DNA of 26,922 bases from Thermoleophilia bacterium. GTDB lineage: Bacteria > Actinomycetota > Thermoleophilia > Gaiellales > Gaiellaceae. Where the stretch lies: positions 1-26,922 of the forward strand of contig JAERMP010000003.1 in the NCBI GenBank assembly GCA_016844515.1. The letters are read 5' to 3'. Below are positions 1 to 8,463 of this stretch, piece by piece (within the stretch, counting starts at the first letter, position 1; every line of letters begins with the position of its first letter). Made by a program: the position numbers and the translations under genes. The notes below the pieces were generated by a model. That model was not told where the DNA came from. It ran no database searches and worked only from the letters and a program-made list of their open reading frames with translations.

Positions 1-111
1 GGGGACCAGCGTCAAGATGTGCTTTCGAATCGCGTCCTCGTTCCGACTGACGGACGGGATGTCGACCAGCTCGAGCGTCCGCGCGGCAAGGCGATCGGCA
101 AGCGCGGTCAC
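1..111 (-). CDS. dapE: M20 peptidase, DapE-like (N-terminus only, cut by window start)
   Basis: The minus strand from GTG at 111 encodes 37 residues and then runs off the window. The segment TLELVDIPSVSRNEDAIRKH matches the start of M20-family amidohydrolases of the succinyl-diaminopimelate desuccinylase / carboxypeptidase type, where a helix and an (I/V)PS(V/P)S turn precede the metal-binding domain. DapE makes LL-diaminopimelate for lysine and peptidoglycan. The metal ligands lie outside the window, so ArgE or another M20 peptidase cannot be excluded. The GTG start is chosen because a TAGGCT hexamer (118-123, minus strand) lies 6 bases upstream, as for a leaderless mRNA. No Shine-Dalgarno is visible. 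It diverges from hflX across 30 bases. Confidence 0.65.
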   Translation of the reverse strand, partial: MTALADRLAARTLELVDIPSVSRNEDAIRKHILTLVP

Positions 112-141
112 CGGCTCAGCCTACCGCGGCATAATCCCTGC
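112..141. promoter_or_regulatory. Divergent leaderless promoters, dapE-like / hflX
   Basis: Only 30 bases separate two outward GTG starts. On the plus strand CATAAT (130-135) ends 6 bases before the hflX GTG at 142. On the minus strand TAGGCT (123-118) ends 6 bases before the GTG at 111. Both spacings would put transcription start on the first base of the start codon. There is no room for a ribosome-binding site on either side. Any -35 element would lie inside the opposite gene. Confidence 0.55.
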
Positions 142-1449
142 GTGACCGCTCGCCAGCCCGATCCCGCGCCAGGGGCGGAGCCGGAGCGCGGATTCGTGGT
201 CGGGGTCTTTCCGAAAGGAGTCGACGGAGAGACGGAGCTCGACGAGCTCAGGGAGCTCGCGCGCACTGCAGGCGTCACAACCGTCGCCGAGGTCGTGCAG
301 CATCGTGCTCATCCTGATCCGCGCACGTTCGTCGGGAAGGGGAAGCTCACGGAGCTCAAGCAGGCCTATTCCGACTCGTCGGCAGAGGTGCTCCTCGTCG
401 ACGACGAGCTGAGCCCGACCCAGCAGCGATCGCTCGAGGACGCCCTCAAGGCTCGCGTCGTTGACAGGACGCAGCTGATTCTCGACATCTTCGCCCAGCA
501 TGCGCGAAGCGCAGAAGGGAAGCTCCAAGTCGAGCTTGCGCAACTCGAGTACAACCTTCCGCGCATGCGGGGGATGTGGCAGCACCTCGAGCGCCTCGGC
601 GGCGGCGTCGGAACCCGCGGCCCAGGCGAGAGCCAGCTCGAGAGCGACCGACGCTTGGCGCGGACGCGTGTTTCTCTCGTAAAGCGGCGCCTGCGCACGC
701 TCAGCGGCCAACGAGCAACACGCCGAAAGGAGCGACGGAGGACGACGGTTCCGACGATCGCGCTCGCCGGGTACACGAACGTCGGGAAGTCGACGCTCCT
801 CAATGCGCTGACGGGAGCCGGAGCAGCGGTCGACGATCGCTTGTTCGAAACGCTCGACCCAACGACGCGGGCCTTTGAACACGACGGAAAGCGGTACCTC
901 GTGACGGACACCGTCGGCTTCATCCGGCGCCTTCCGACGCAGCTGGTCGAGGGCTTTGCGGCGACCCTCGAAGAGACGCTCGTCGCCGACCTCGTCTTGC
1001 ACGTGGCCGACGCATCACTTTCCGAGCACCGGCTTCGTGAAACGATCGACGCCGTGCAGTCGGTGCTCGCGGACATCGGTGCAGACGACATTCCGCTCGA
1101 GCTCGTGCTCAACAAGATCGACCTTCTCGACCCACTCGCCCGGAGGCGCATCGCTCACGGCTTTCCGCGAGCGCTCCAGATCTCAGCCGACACAGGGGAG
1201 GGTCTCGACACATTGAAGGCGCGGATCTCCGAACTCTTCTCCGACCGGTTCGAGGACGTGCGCCTGCTCGTCCCCTACTCGGACGGTCGAGCGCTTGCCG
1301 AGCTCTACGGTCTCGGCGCCCCAATCGCGGAGCGGCGAGATACACCAGAGGGCGTTCGCGTCCGCGCGCGGCTGCCCCGACAGGAGATTCGACGGTTCGC
1401 GAGCTTCCTCGTGGCCGGAGACGACGGGAAGGAGGTCTCGGCGTCGTGA
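142..1449 (+). CDS. hflX: GTPase HflX
   Basis: HflX is a GTPase of the Obg-HflX superfamily that binds 50S ribosomal subunits and splits stalled or stressed ribosomes. The 435-residue product has the HflX N-terminal domain (VGKGKL and DELSPTQQR motifs), the basic coiled-coil linker, and a G domain. G1 is NVGKST (about 212-217), G3 is DTVGF (about 256-260) and G4 is NKID (about 324-327). The frame is open back to base 19, but GTG 142 is chosen. The extra 41 codons would overlap the divergent dapE-like gene, and a CATAAT box sits 6 bases before GTG 142. The length fits the family (about 400-450). The stop overlaps the dut start by four bases (GTGA), so hflX, dut and the NUDIX gene appear cotranscribed. 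Confidence 0.95.
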   Translation: MTARQPDPAPGAEPERGFVVGVFPKGVDGETELDELRELARTAGVTTVAEVVQHRAHPDPRTFVGKGKLTELKQAYSDSSAEVLLVDDELSPTQQRSLEDALKARVVDRTQLILDIFAQHARSAEGKLQVELAQLEYNLPRMRGMWQHLERLGGGVGTRGPGESQLESDRRLARTRVSLVKRRLRTLSGQRATRRKERRRTTVPTIALAGYTNVGKSTLLNALTGAGAAVDDRLFETLDPTTRAFEHDGKRYLVTDTVGFIRRLPTQLVEGFAATLEETLVADLVLHVADASLSEHRLRETIDAVQSVLADIGADDIPLELVLNKIDLLDPLARRRIAHGFPRALQISADTGEGLDTLKARISELFSDRFEDVRLLVPYSDGRALAELYGLGAPIAERRDTPEGVRVRARLPRQEIRRFASFLVAGDDGKEVSAS

Positions 1450-1880
1450 TCGACGTACCCGTTCGACGCCTGCGGGAGGATTCCATCCTGCCGAGCCAGG
1501 CGTACCCGGGCGATGCGGGTCTCGATCTCGCAGCCTGTGAGGGTGTGACGCTCGAGCCCGGCGAGCGGGCGACGGTGTCGACCGGAATCGCCGTTGAGAT
1601 CCCCGCCGGGTATGCCGGCTTCGTTCAGCCGCGTTCCGGGCTCGCAGCACGCCACGGGATCGGTGTCGTGAACTCACCGGGGCTGATCGACTCGGGGTAC
1701 CGCGGCGAGATTCGAGTCGTCCTCCTGAACACGGACTCGCGGAACACGTTCACTGTCGAGCGGGGCATGCGAATCGCTCAGCTCGTCGTCGCACCTATAG
1801 CTGCTGTGCGCCTGGTCGAGGTCGAGGAGTTGGCCGTGAGCGAGCGCGGCGGACAGGGCTTCGGGTCGTCGGCGCACTGA
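1446..1880 (+). CDS. dut: dUTP diphosphatase (trimeric dUTPase)
   Basis: Hydrolyses dUTP to dUMP and pyrophosphate, keeping uracil out of DNA and feeding dTMP synthesis. All five motifs of the homotrimeric family are visible in the 144-residue product: YPGDAGLDL (20-28), PRSGLA (62-67), GLIDSGYRGEI (79-89, with the catalytic-site Asp and the Tyr that excludes ribose), RIAQLVV, and the C-terminal lid RGGQGFGSS. The start is the GTG that shares bases with the hflX stop (GTGA), so translation is probably coupled. The NUDIX gene begins two bases after its stop. Length is typical for the family. Confidence 0.95.
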   Translation: MIDVPVRRLREDSILPSQAYPGDAGLDLAACEGVTLEPGERATVSTGIAVEIPAGYAGFVQPRSGLAARHGIGVVNSPGLIDSGYRGEIRVVLLNTDSRNTFTVERGMRIAQLVVAPIAAVRLVEVEELAVSERGGQGFGSSAH

Positions 1881-1882
1881 GC

Positions 1883-2341
1883 GTGGAACCTCGGATCCGC
1901 GTCTCGGCGATCCTCCGCTGGCGCGGACGGATCCTGCTGCTTCGGCACGAGAAGGGGACGAACGAGGTGTGGCTCCTCCCGGGAGGCGGCGTCCGAACCG
2001 GTGAGAGCTTGATTCACGCGCTCCGGCGCGAGCTGTGGGAAGAGACGGGGCTCTTCCCAGCGGGCGCTGAGGTGCCGCTCGAAGGACCTGTCGCACTGGT
2101 CGATTCGATCTCTCCAGAGAACTGGCCGAAGCGCAAGCACGTCGTGCACGTGATCTTCGCGGCGGACGTGTCCGGATCACTCGAGGACGTGACGTCTCAG
2201 GACACCGCGGTACGTGGTCACCGCGCATTCGACGCTAGCGAGTTGGACTCGATCGCTCTGCACCCGCCGATCCAGCGGTTCCTGCAGCGATGGCAGCCCG
2301 GCGACCCGTCGGTCTACCTCGGGGAGATGTGGGTTCCGTAG
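1883..2341 (+). CDS. NUDIX hydrolase
   Basis: A 152-residue NUDIX-fold pyrophosphohydrolase. The Nudix box G-x5-E-x7-REUxEExGU is intact at residues 35-57: GGVRTGE, then RELWEETGL, carrying the Mg-binding glutamates. The N-terminus (RVSAILRWRGRILLLRHEKG) is the usual first strand pair. Substrate cannot be told from sequence. Being the third gene after hflX and dut, two bases from the dut stop, hints at nucleotide-pool clean-up, but this is inference. GTG 1883 is the first start after dut. It converges with gatD about 110 bases away. No clear terminator is visible between them. Confidence 0.88.
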   Translation: MEPRIRVSAILRWRGRILLLRHEKGTNEVWLLPGGGVRTGESLIHALRRELWEETGLFPAGAEVPLEGPVALVDSISPENWPKRKHVVHVIFAADVSGSLEDVTSQDTAVRGHRAFDASELDSIALHPPIQRFLQRWQPGDPSVYLGEMWVP

Positions 2342-2450
2342 CTCGCACCACTTGGCACGTTTTCGCCACGGTCCGCGCACCACTCGTACATCTTTCCGCG
2401 ATACGCTGACAGCGGGTGGTGGGCCGGGGTGCCCCTCGGAAATTCCGCTC

Positions 2451-3203
2451 CTAGCGGCGACCGCCGCGCTTTCGAGCCCGCTCCGCCGCGACGCGAAACG
2501 CCTCGGCTTCCAGCTCGTCCGGAAGCGGCTCCAAAGGTCGCGGGTCGCCTCCGGACGCATGCGCGAGCGCCTGGGCGAGGAGCCAGTCGGCCAGCCATGG
2601 GTTCCGCGGAAGCAGCGGGCCGTGAAGATAGGTTCCGATCGCCCGACCGATCCGGCATCCCTCGAACCCCGACTCTCCGTCGTTCCCGAATCCGAACAGC
2701 ACGCGCCCGAGCGGCGCTGCACCGGGGTCGAGGAGCGTTCGCCCGGCGTGATTCTCGAAGCCGGCGAGCTGGTGCTTCTCACCCGGGTCGAGCTCGCACT
2801 CGAGTAGCACGTCGCCAATCATGCGCGTCGCTCCGGCGACGGTCTCGTGCGCGAACAGGCCGACGCCGGGCATGAACGACCCGTCGCGGCCCCGGTAGCC
2901 GCGACCGAGGAGCTGGTACCCGCCGCAAACCGCGAGTAGCGCCGCGCCGGACGCATGCGCAGAATGGATCGCTTCGCTTTTCTCGACCAAGTCCGGAGCG
3001 ACGAGCGCTTGCTCGCGATCCTGGCCACCGCCGACGTAGAGGAGATCGTACGCATCTGGATCAACGGGATCGCCGATGCCAACCGAGCGGACCTGGAGCT
3101 CGTGGCCGCGGACGGTCGCACGCCGCTCGAGAACGGCAATGTTTCCGCGATCGGCGTAGATGTTCAGATAGCCGGGGTAGAGATGGCCAACGACGATTCT
3201 CAT
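2451..3203 (-). CDS. gatD: Lipid II isoglutaminyl synthase, glutamine amidotransferase subunit GatD
   Basis: GatD is the glutaminase half of the MurT-GatD complex, which amidates the D-Glu at position 2 of the lipid II stem peptide to D-isoglutamine on the cytoplasmic side. The 250-residue protein is a class I (CobB/CobQ-like) amidotransferase. It has an N-terminal YPGYLNIYADRGN segment typical of GatD, the nucleophile Cys93 in AVCGGYQLLG, and His194 in GTYLHGPLL. ATG 3203 overlaps the murT stop by four bases (ATGA). The partner gene directly upstream makes the assignment firm. The C-terminus is Arg-rich and extends slightly beyond the core. Confidence 0.93.
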   Translation of the reverse strand: MRIVVGHLYPGYLNIYADRGNIAVLERRATVRGHELQVRSVGIGDPVDPDAYDLLYVGGGQDREQALVAPDLVEKSEAIHSAHASGAALLAVCGGYQLLGRGYRGRDGSFMPGVGLFAHETVAGATRMIGDVLLECELDPGEKHQLAGFENHAGRTLLDPGAAPLGRVLFGFGNDGESGFEGCRIGRAIGTYLHGPLLPRNPWLADWLLAQALAHASGGDPRPLEPLPDELEAEAFRVAAERARKRGGRR

Positions 3204-4570
3204 GGCCGCTCGCCCTCCCAGTACGGGCGCACGAGCCCTCGCGCCGAGAGGATCTCACGCAGCGCCAGCATCGCCGTATAGGTCGGGAGGACGACGAGCT
3301 CCGTGCCTGCATCGACCAGCTCCAAGCCGCGGTCGAGCGCTCGCTCGAGCGACGGCTCGACCTCGAGCCGTTCGTCGGGAAGTCCGCCGTACAGCAGTCG
3401 TAGCCCAAGCTCGGCCGCCCGGTCGCCGCTCACCACGACGCGCCCGACGTGCTCCAGGATAGGCTCGAAGTCGACGTCCCAGATCCATGAGACGTCCTGC
3501 CCGTCGGCAATTGCGTCATTGAGCGCGAGCACGAGAACCGGCGGTACCCCGGTCTCGAGGGTGCGGAGCACCTCGTTCGCCCCGGCTGGGTTCTTCACGA
3601 GGAGGACGACGACCGTCTTTCCACCGGTCGGGATCCGCTCGAACCGCCCGAATGCGGCGCTGAACGCCTCGAGGCCGACCCGAACGTCGCTCAGCGACGC
3701 GCCGAGGGCCAGCGAGAGCGTTGCTGCCGCAGTGGCGTTGTAGACGTTGTAGAGGCCCGGGAGGCCAAGCTCGATGTCAACGGAGCCGGCCGGCGCGTCA
3801 ATCCGGAACCGCGAGGCGACGAGGCCACGAAGCTCGATCTCCCGTGCAGCAACGTCGAGCGAGGGTCGCGCGTGCTCACAGGCAGGGCAGCGGTAGTCGC
3901 CGAGGTGGCCGACGTACGCCGCCGCGTACTCGTACGGGGTGCCGCAGCGAATGCAGTACTTGGAGTCGGAAGCATGCTGGAGCGCCGGGCGCGCATGACG
4001 CGGGTCGTCCAATCCGAATCGAACCGCGTGCGGACGCGCGTCCGCGAGGCTTGCGACCACCGGGTCGTCGGCGTTGACCACGAGCGTCGTCTCGTCGGGG
4101 AGAGCCCCGATCGCATCCCGCCACCGCTCGGCTACGAGCTCGAGCTCGCCGTAACGGTCGAGCTGATCGCGGAAGAGGTTCGACAGTGCCACGACTCGTG
4201 GCTGCAGCCGAACGGTCGCCTCGGGGAGTGCACCCTCGTCCACCTCGAACAGGCCCAGTTCCGCACGTCGCGCCGTCGCGAGCTCGGACGCAATCCCTGA
4301 GAGCAAGTTCGCGCCGGACTGGTTCCACGCGAGGCGGGTCTTCCCACCGAGAATCCGCGCTGCCATCGCCGTGGTCGTCGTCTTCCCGTTGGTAGCCGAC
4401 ACGACGGCGCTGCCCTGCGGCAACCGTGCCGCGAGAGCATCGACGGATCCCGGATCCAGCTTCCAGAGGAGCTTTCCGGGAAGAGTGGTGCCGCCGCCGC
4501 GGCCCGCCACGCGCGAGAGCGCTCCTACGCCACGCGCCGCCAGCGTCTCGATCCCGACTCGAACCCCCAT
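3200..4570 (-). CDS. murT: Lipid II isoglutaminyl synthase, Mur ligase-like subunit MurT
   Basis: MurT is the ATP-dependent half of MurT-GatD. It activates the lipid II D-Glu carboxylate, and ammonia from GatD then gives D-isoglutamine. The 456-residue product has the Mur-ligase P-loop ATNGKTTTT (59-67), a four-Cys zinc finger inserted in the central domain (Cys206, 209, 228, 231 in CIRCG and CPACE), and the C-terminal DUF1727 domain with the conserved DVSWIWD (359-365). The frame is open to 4699, but ATG 4570 is preferred. It starts the typical MurT N-terminus, and a TACCCT box lies 8 bases before it. The longer form would run into the divergent gene's promoter. Confidence 0.93.
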   Translation of the reverse strand: MGVRVGIETLAARGVGALSRVAGRGGGTTLPGKLLWKLDPGSVDALAARLPQGSAVVSATNGKTTTTAMAARILGGKTRLAWNQSGANLLSGIASELATARRAELGLFEVDEGALPEATVRLQPRVVALSNLFRDQLDRYGELELVAERWRDAIGALPDETTLVVNADDPVVASLADARPHAVRFGLDDPRHARPALQHASDSKYCIRCGTPYEYAAAYVGHLGDYRCPACEHARPSLDVAAREIELRGLVASRFRIDAPAGSVDIELGLPGLYNVYNATAAATLSLALGASLSDVRVGLEAFSAAFGRFERIPTGGKTVVVLLVKNPAGANEVLRTLETGVPPVLVLALNDAIADGQDVSWIWDVDFEPILEHVGRVVVSGDRAAELGLRLLYGGLPDERLEVEPSLERALDRGLELVDAGTELVVLPTYTAMLALREILSARGLVRPYWEGERP

Positions 4571-4578
4571 CCGCGGCG

Positions 4579-4648
4579 AGGGTACAGAGTGGGGATGGGC
4601 GCCCGCCCGCTCTGACGTGCTTGCAGAATCTCCAGAACGCTCTAAGCT
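4579..4648. promoter_or_regulatory. Divergent promoters, murT-gatD / repeat-protein gene
   Basis: On the minus strand TACCCT (4584-4579) lies 8 bases before the murT ATG. On the plus strand TTGCAG (4621-4626) and TAAGCT (4643-4648) are separated by 16 bases, and the latter lies 10 bases before ATG 4659, leaving a leader of only a few bases. Neither start has a good Shine-Dalgarno. Confidence 0.45.
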
Positions 4649-4658
4649 AATTGCAGGT

Positions 4659-5354
4659 ATGGCTCGACCGCGCGCACGCAAGCGTGGCCCGTTGCGCATC
4701 GACGAGGCGGAACTCGCCGCATTTCGCGCGGGCTTGCGCCGTCGCTACTCGGACGCCGAGATCCTCGAGGAGCTTCGCGCCGCCGCAGAAAGGCTCGGAC
4801 GCTCGCCGACGATGCGTGAGTTCGCGCAGGATCCCGAGGCGCGAGTTCATCCTCAGACGGTTATCGAGCACTTCGGAACCTGGAATGCGGCGAAGCGCTC
4901 AGCAGGACTCTTCCCGCGTCGCTTTCTCACCCGCGACGATCTCCTGGATCAGCTCCGTACGCTGGGAGACGAGCTGGGGCGCACACCGACCGCGCGCGAC
5001 CTGGCCGCCCGTCGGCGCGCGCTTCCCTCGGCGTCGCTCTATGCGCATACCTTCGGCTCTCTTGCGAACGCGCTCCGCGAGGCCGGGTTCGAGGTGCTTT
5101 CCGGCGAGGAGCGCCTCGAGCGCGCGATTGAGCAGGGGGCAGAGCTCGCGCGGGCCATCGGCCGCCTGCCCAAGATGTCCGACTGGGCGGACGCGCGACG
5201 AGACGATCGCGCCCTTCTGTCCGAGTGGCAGGTCTATCGGTTGCTCGACGTGCCGCGCGGAGCTTGGACTGCGTTCCAGTTCCTCGTCCGCGAGCGTCTG
5301 CGAGACGAGGGCCTCGACGTCTTGCCGGACGGGTCCCTACACGGCGGCAGCTGA
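4659..5354 (+). CDS. Protein of tandem homing-endonuclease-associated (HNH_repeat) units, no nuclease domain
   Basis: The 231-residue product begins with a basic stretch (MARPRARKRG) and then three tandem units of about 55-60 residues, each a helix, an LGRxP turn, a helix, and an FGxWxxA(L)xxAG-like end. Unit 1 (about 30-84) has RLGRSPTMREF and HFGTWNAAKRSAGL. Unit 2 (about 90-144) has ELGRTPTARDL and TFGSLANALREAGF. Unit 3 (about 152-219) has AIGRLPKMSDW and a degenerate end. This matches the repeat found beside HNH/LAGLIDADG homing endonucleases and in some actinobacterial DNA-binding proteins. No HNH or LAGLIDADG motif is present, so sequence-specific DNA binding is the likely role. ATG 4659 is used although the frame is open from 4371, because the upstream part lies over murT. 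It overlaps the convergent amidotransferase gene by 18 bases. Confidence 0.75.
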   Translation: MARPRARKRGPLRIDEAELAAFRAGLRRRYSDAEILEELRAAAERLGRSPTMREFAQDPEARVHPQTVIEHFGTWNAAKRSAGLFPRRFLTRDDLLDQLRTLGDELGRTPTARDLAARRRALPSASLYAHTFGSLANALREAGFEVLSGEERLERAIEQGAELARAIGRLPKMSDWADARRDDRALLSEWQVYRLLDVPRGAWTAFQFLVRERLRDEGLDVLPDGSLHGGS

Positions 5355-6137
5355 GGCCAGTGCGGCGAGTCGCTCGAGGCACGACACGGCCTCGCGCGAG
5401 GCCCTGACGGGCGGGCGGTAGTCCTCCTCGCGATATCGGCGATCGGGCCGGAATCGCCGCTCGCGAACGATCTCTCCTCCGGCCACACGGAGGAGGCGAC
5501 CCTCGCGCACCTCGTGCACCTGGAGACGCGTCTGGAGCGCCGCCTCGACGATCCGGAGCGCACGCCGCGTCGAGGCAAAGTAGAGCTCGTGCCGACTCCG
5601 CCCGATCCATAGCGGACGCAGGCGCCCTCGCGCGAGGTACAGCGTCCTCGAGTCTCGCTCGTCCATCCACGCCGCGGCCATCGCGCCGCGCAACTGGGTG
5701 AGGGCTCGAGTGTCGTGGCGATGGTGCTCCACGAGCGCGAAGATCGCCTCGGAGTCGACGGTCATGTTCGGTTCCTCGCGATCGATCCCGTAGCGCGCGA
5801 GCAGCGCGTCGTCGTTCTCGATGACTCCGTTGTGGATCCCCACTACGGCGCCATGCCGGATGGGATGGTTGTTGGCCTCGATATCGGGGTGGCCCTTCGT
5901 GAAGTCGCGCACGTGGATGAGTGCCTGCTGCGCGGAGCGGGGGAGAGCGATCTCGTCGAGGAGGGCACTTGCCCCGCCGCGCAACTTCGTCACGTCGATT
6001 GCTCCCTGGTCGCGGCGCCACGCGTACCCGACCGCGTCGGCGCCGCGCTCGGCGATTCCCGCGAGGAGTGCCTGCGCCGCGAGCGTTCGCTCGACGGTCG
6101 AGTCAGGACTGAGGCTGTAGCCGGCTATGCCGCACAT
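5337..6137 (-). CDS. Stand-alone class II glutamine amidotransferase domain protein
   Basis: A 266-residue Ntn-type glutamine amidotransferase. MCGIAGY puts the nucleophile Cys at position 2, exposed after Met removal. RGADAVGYAWR (31-41) and HNGVIENDD (102-110) match the GlmS/PurF glutaminase half, and DSEAIFALVEHH follows. No sugar-isomerase or phosphoribosyltransferase domain follows, so this is not GlmS, PurF or AsnB. The ammonia acceptor is unknown. ATG 6137 is chosen because Cys must follow the initiator Met, although the frame is open further upstream. It diverges from the sigma gene and converges with the repeat-protein gene. Glutamine:fructose-6-phosphate-like regulation or a partner encoded elsewhere are possibilities only. 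Confidence 0.82.
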   Translation of the reverse strand: MCGIAGYSLSPDSTVERTLAAQALLAGIAERGADAVGYAWRRDQGAIDVTKLRGGASALLDEIALPRSAQQALIHVRDFTKGHPDIEANNHPIRHGAVVGIHNGVIENDDALLARYGIDREEPNMTVDSEAIFALVEHHRHDTRALTQLRGAMAAAWMDERDSRTLYLARGRLRPLWIGRSRHELYFASTRRALRIVEAALQTRLQVHEVREGRLLRVAGGEIVRERRFRPDRRYREEDYRPPVRASREAVSCLERLAALASAAAV

Positions 6138-6218
6138 GAATCGCTCTTCGACTCCCAGGGTCGGACGCCACAAGCATCTATCTAAAGACCGTAGACGCCA
6201 GGGACGAAGGCACTGTTT

Positions 6219-7253
6219 GTGAGGACCGTGTTGCACACGTTCGATCGGCTTCTCGCTCGAGCGGCAGATCCCTCGTCGGGGATGTCATCCCTCAAGGGGG
6301 GCAACCTCACGGTCGATACATCCGCCGTGGAAGGGAACGCCGCTGAGCATCTCTTCGATCCTGCGGACGAAGAAGTACAGGTCGCAGCCGACGAGCCGGC
6401 ATCGCGAGAGCGACCGGATCTCGCTGGACCGAGCCCCGACGATCCGCTGAAGCTATACGTCCGCCAGATCGGTGATGGTCGCCTCCTCACGCCGGCCCAG
6501 GAGCGCGAGCTCGCGCGCCGCAAGGACGCAGGCGACGAGGCCGCGAAGCGAAAGCTCATCGAGTCGAACTTGAGACTCGTCATGTCCATCACGCGCAACT
6601 ACACGCGGGCCGAAGTCCCGCTGCTCGACCTCATCCAAGAGGGCAACCTCGGCCTCATTCGTGCGGTCGAGAAGTTCGACTACAAGATGGGGTTCAAGCT
6701 GTCCACCTATGCCACCTGGTGGATCAAGCAGTCGATCTCCCGAGCGCTCGCCGAGCAGGGACGCACGATCCGACTCCCCGTGCACGTCGCCGACCAGGTG
6801 CGCAAGGTCACGAAGACCCGGCGTCTGCTCGGCCAGAAGCTGAACCGAGATCCATCTCTCGAGGAGATCGCCGCCGAGATCGGGATCACGCCGGAGCGTG
6901 TTCAAGAGCTGCTCGAGCTCGTTCTCGACCCGGTGAGCCTGGAGACTCCGATCGGGGACGGAGACTCGAGCGTGGCCGATCTCATCCCGGACACAAACGC
7001 GAAGCAACCAGAGGCTGAGACAGCCGACCGAGCTCGCTCGTCGGAGCTCCTCGATGCACTTGCGAAGCTCCAGCCCCGCCAGCGCCGCGTGGTCGTCGAG
7101 CGCTTCGGCCTCGACGGCGTTCGCCCGCGGACACTCGAAGAGGTGGGAAAGAACCTCGGCATCACCCGCGAGCGCGTCCGTCAGCTCGAAGCACGAGCGC
7201 TACGCGAGCTGCGAGCGGTCGCGCCCGGGCTCGAGCTGTACCTCCGTACCTAG
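6219..7253 (+). CDS. RNA polymerase sigma factor, RpoD/SigA-like (group 1/2)
   Basis: A 344-residue sigma-70 protein with regions 1.2 to 4 and no clear region 1.1. Region 1.2 is [11 protein letters not shown] with [13 protein letters not shown]. Region 2 includes [31 protein letters not shown] and [16 protein letters not shown]. Region 3 has [11 protein letters not shown]. Region 4.2 is [20 protein letters not shown]. The short acidic N-terminus and close similarity to the convergent neighbour suggest a primary or group 2 sigma. GTG 6219 is the first start. GTG 6228 and ATG 6282 are alternatives, and no Shine-Dalgarno decides between them. The stop lies 27 bases from the stop of the second sigma gene. 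Confidence 0.93.
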   Translation: MRTVLHTFDRLLARAADPSSGMSSLKGGNLTVDTSAVEGNAAEHLFDPADEEVQVAADEPASRERPDLAGPSPDDPLKLYVRQIGDGRLLTPAQERELARRKDAGDEAAKRKLIESNLRLVMSITRNYTRAEVPLLDLIQEGNLGLIRAVEKFDYKMGFKLSTYATWWIKQSISRALAEQGRTIRLPVHVADQVRKVTKTRRLLGQKLNRDPSLEEIAAEIGITPERVQELLELVLDPVSLETPIGDGDSSVADLIPDTNAKQPEAETADRARSSELLDALAKLQPRQRRVVVERFGLDGVRPRTLEEVGKNLGITRERVRQLEARALRELRAVAPGLELYLRT

Positions 7254-7254
7254 A

Positions 7255-7282
7255 GACGCCGCTTTCGTCGGCCTGGGGCGTC
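7255..7282. terminator. Weak hairpin between convergent sigma genes
   Basis: GACGCC (7255-7260) and GGCGTC (7277-7282) can pair across 16 bases in the gap between the two convergent sigma genes. The gap is only 27 bases, so one arm enters the minus-strand stop codon. There is no T-run on either strand. A bidirectional terminator role is possible but weakly supported. Confidence 0.2.
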
Positions 7283-8396
7283 AGGTCGCGTCGACGGCCT
7301 GCATCTCGCGCAGGCTGCCGAGGCGCCGGAGCGATTCGAGCTCGATCTGCCGCACGCGCTCGCGGGTGAGCCCAAGCCGCCTCCCGATCTCCTCGAGTGT
7401 TTGCGGCTCCGCACCTGTGATCCCATAGCGCATCACGACCACCTCGCGCTCGCGCGGGGGGAGAGCTGCGAGCGCGTGCCGCAGGGCTTCGCTCCGTAGA
7501 TGGAGCTCGACAGCCTCTTCGGGGAGGGGTTCGTCGCCTGCGACGAAGTCGCCGAACACCGCGTCCTCGCCGTCGCCGACGGGGGCGTCGAGACTCGTCG
7601 AAGCGCGGGCGGCCGCCCGTACCTCGAGCACCTGCTGGACGGTCAGCGACGCCTCGTCGGCGATCTCGTCGAGCGTCGGCTCGCGCCCGAGCTGCGTCCA
7701 CAGCAGGCGGTCGGCGCGGTTGATCTTCTGCAGTCGCTCGACGATGTGGACCGGCATGCGGATCGTTCGCGCCTTGTCCGCCAGCGCTCGCGCGACGGCT
7801 TGGCGGATCCACCACGTCGCGTAGGTCGAGAACTTGAACCCGCGACGCCAGTCGAACTTCTCGACCGCCCGAATGAGCCCGAGCGTCCCTTCCTGGATGA
7901 GGTCGAGGAACGGAAGCCCCTGGTTGCGGTAGTTCTTGGCGATCGAGACCACGAGGCGGAGATTCGACTGGATCATCCGCTCCTTGGCGTCCATGTCCCC
8001 GCGCTCGATCCTCTTCGCGAGCTCGACCTCCTGAGCGGCGGTGAGAAGCTGGTGCCGGCCAGCCTCGCGCAGAAAGAGCTGTAGCGCGTCGGTGGTCGTC
8101 TCAACGGGCGCGGTCAACGCAACAACGGCCTCCGAGTGCGGCGTCTGCTCGACGATCTCGATGCTTCGCTGGTCGAGCTCCCGCAGGAGCACGTCGTGCT
8201 CGAGCTCTGTGAGCTCGTACGCCTCGGCGATCTCGGCCAGATCGGACGCCCGGATGGTCCCGACCTGCTCGGACTGCTCGAGCAAGAGCCGGATGTCCTC
8301 GAAGCCGAGGATGTTGTCGATGTCGATTTGGGTCACGCGCGGCGGGGGAACGGAACGAACGCGGTAGGTGACACTCTCTCGCGTCTGGCGCGCCAT
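7281..8396 (-). CDS. RNA polymerase sigma factor, RpoD/SigA-like with region 1.1-like N-terminus
   Basis: A 371-residue sigma-70 protein with a longer N-terminus than its neighbour. Residues 22-85 ([16 protein letters not shown], later [20 protein letters not shown]) resemble region 1.1, which blocks DNA binding by free primary sigma. Region 1.2 is [12 protein letters not shown], region 2 has [12 protein letters not shown] and [16 protein letters not shown], and region 4.2 is [20 protein letters not shown]. The region 1.1-like part makes this the better candidate for a vegetative sigma, but both genes carry complete core regions. ATG 8396 is 67 bases from the stop of the upstream zinc-ribbon membrane protein. 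No Shine-Dalgarno is visible. Confidence 0.93.
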   Translation of the reverse strand: MARQTRESVTYRVRSVPPPRVTQIDIDNILGFEDIRLLLEQSEQVGTIRASDLAEIAEAYELTELEHDVLLRELDQRSIEIVEQTPHSEAVVALTAPVETTTDALQLFLREAGRHQLLTAAQEVELAKRIERGDMDAKERMIQSNLRLVVSIAKNYRNQGLPFLDLIQEGTLGLIRAVEKFDWRRGFKFSTYATWWIRQAVARALADKARTIRMPVHIVERLQKINRADRLLWTQLGREPTLDEIADEASLTVQQVLEVRAAARASTSLDAPVGDGEDAVFGDFVAGDEPLPEEAVELHLRSEALRHALAALPPREREVVVMRYGITGAEPQTLEEIGRRLGLTRERVRQIELESLRRLGSLREMQAVDAT

Positions 8397-8463
8397 GTCT
8401 AGGGGTCACACGAGAAATCCCTCGGCTGGTGACCGCAATCGCCTTCACGCACGATAATCAGCG

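Noticed and set aside
19..141. N-terminal extension of hflX from base 19
   Set aside because: The extension overlaps the divergent dapE-like gene, lacks HflX similarity and would skip the close CATAAT/GTG start.
7255..7282. Strong bidirectional terminator between the sigma genes
   Set aside because: The hairpin has only six pairs and a long loop, and neither strand has a T-run, so it is listed at low confidence only.
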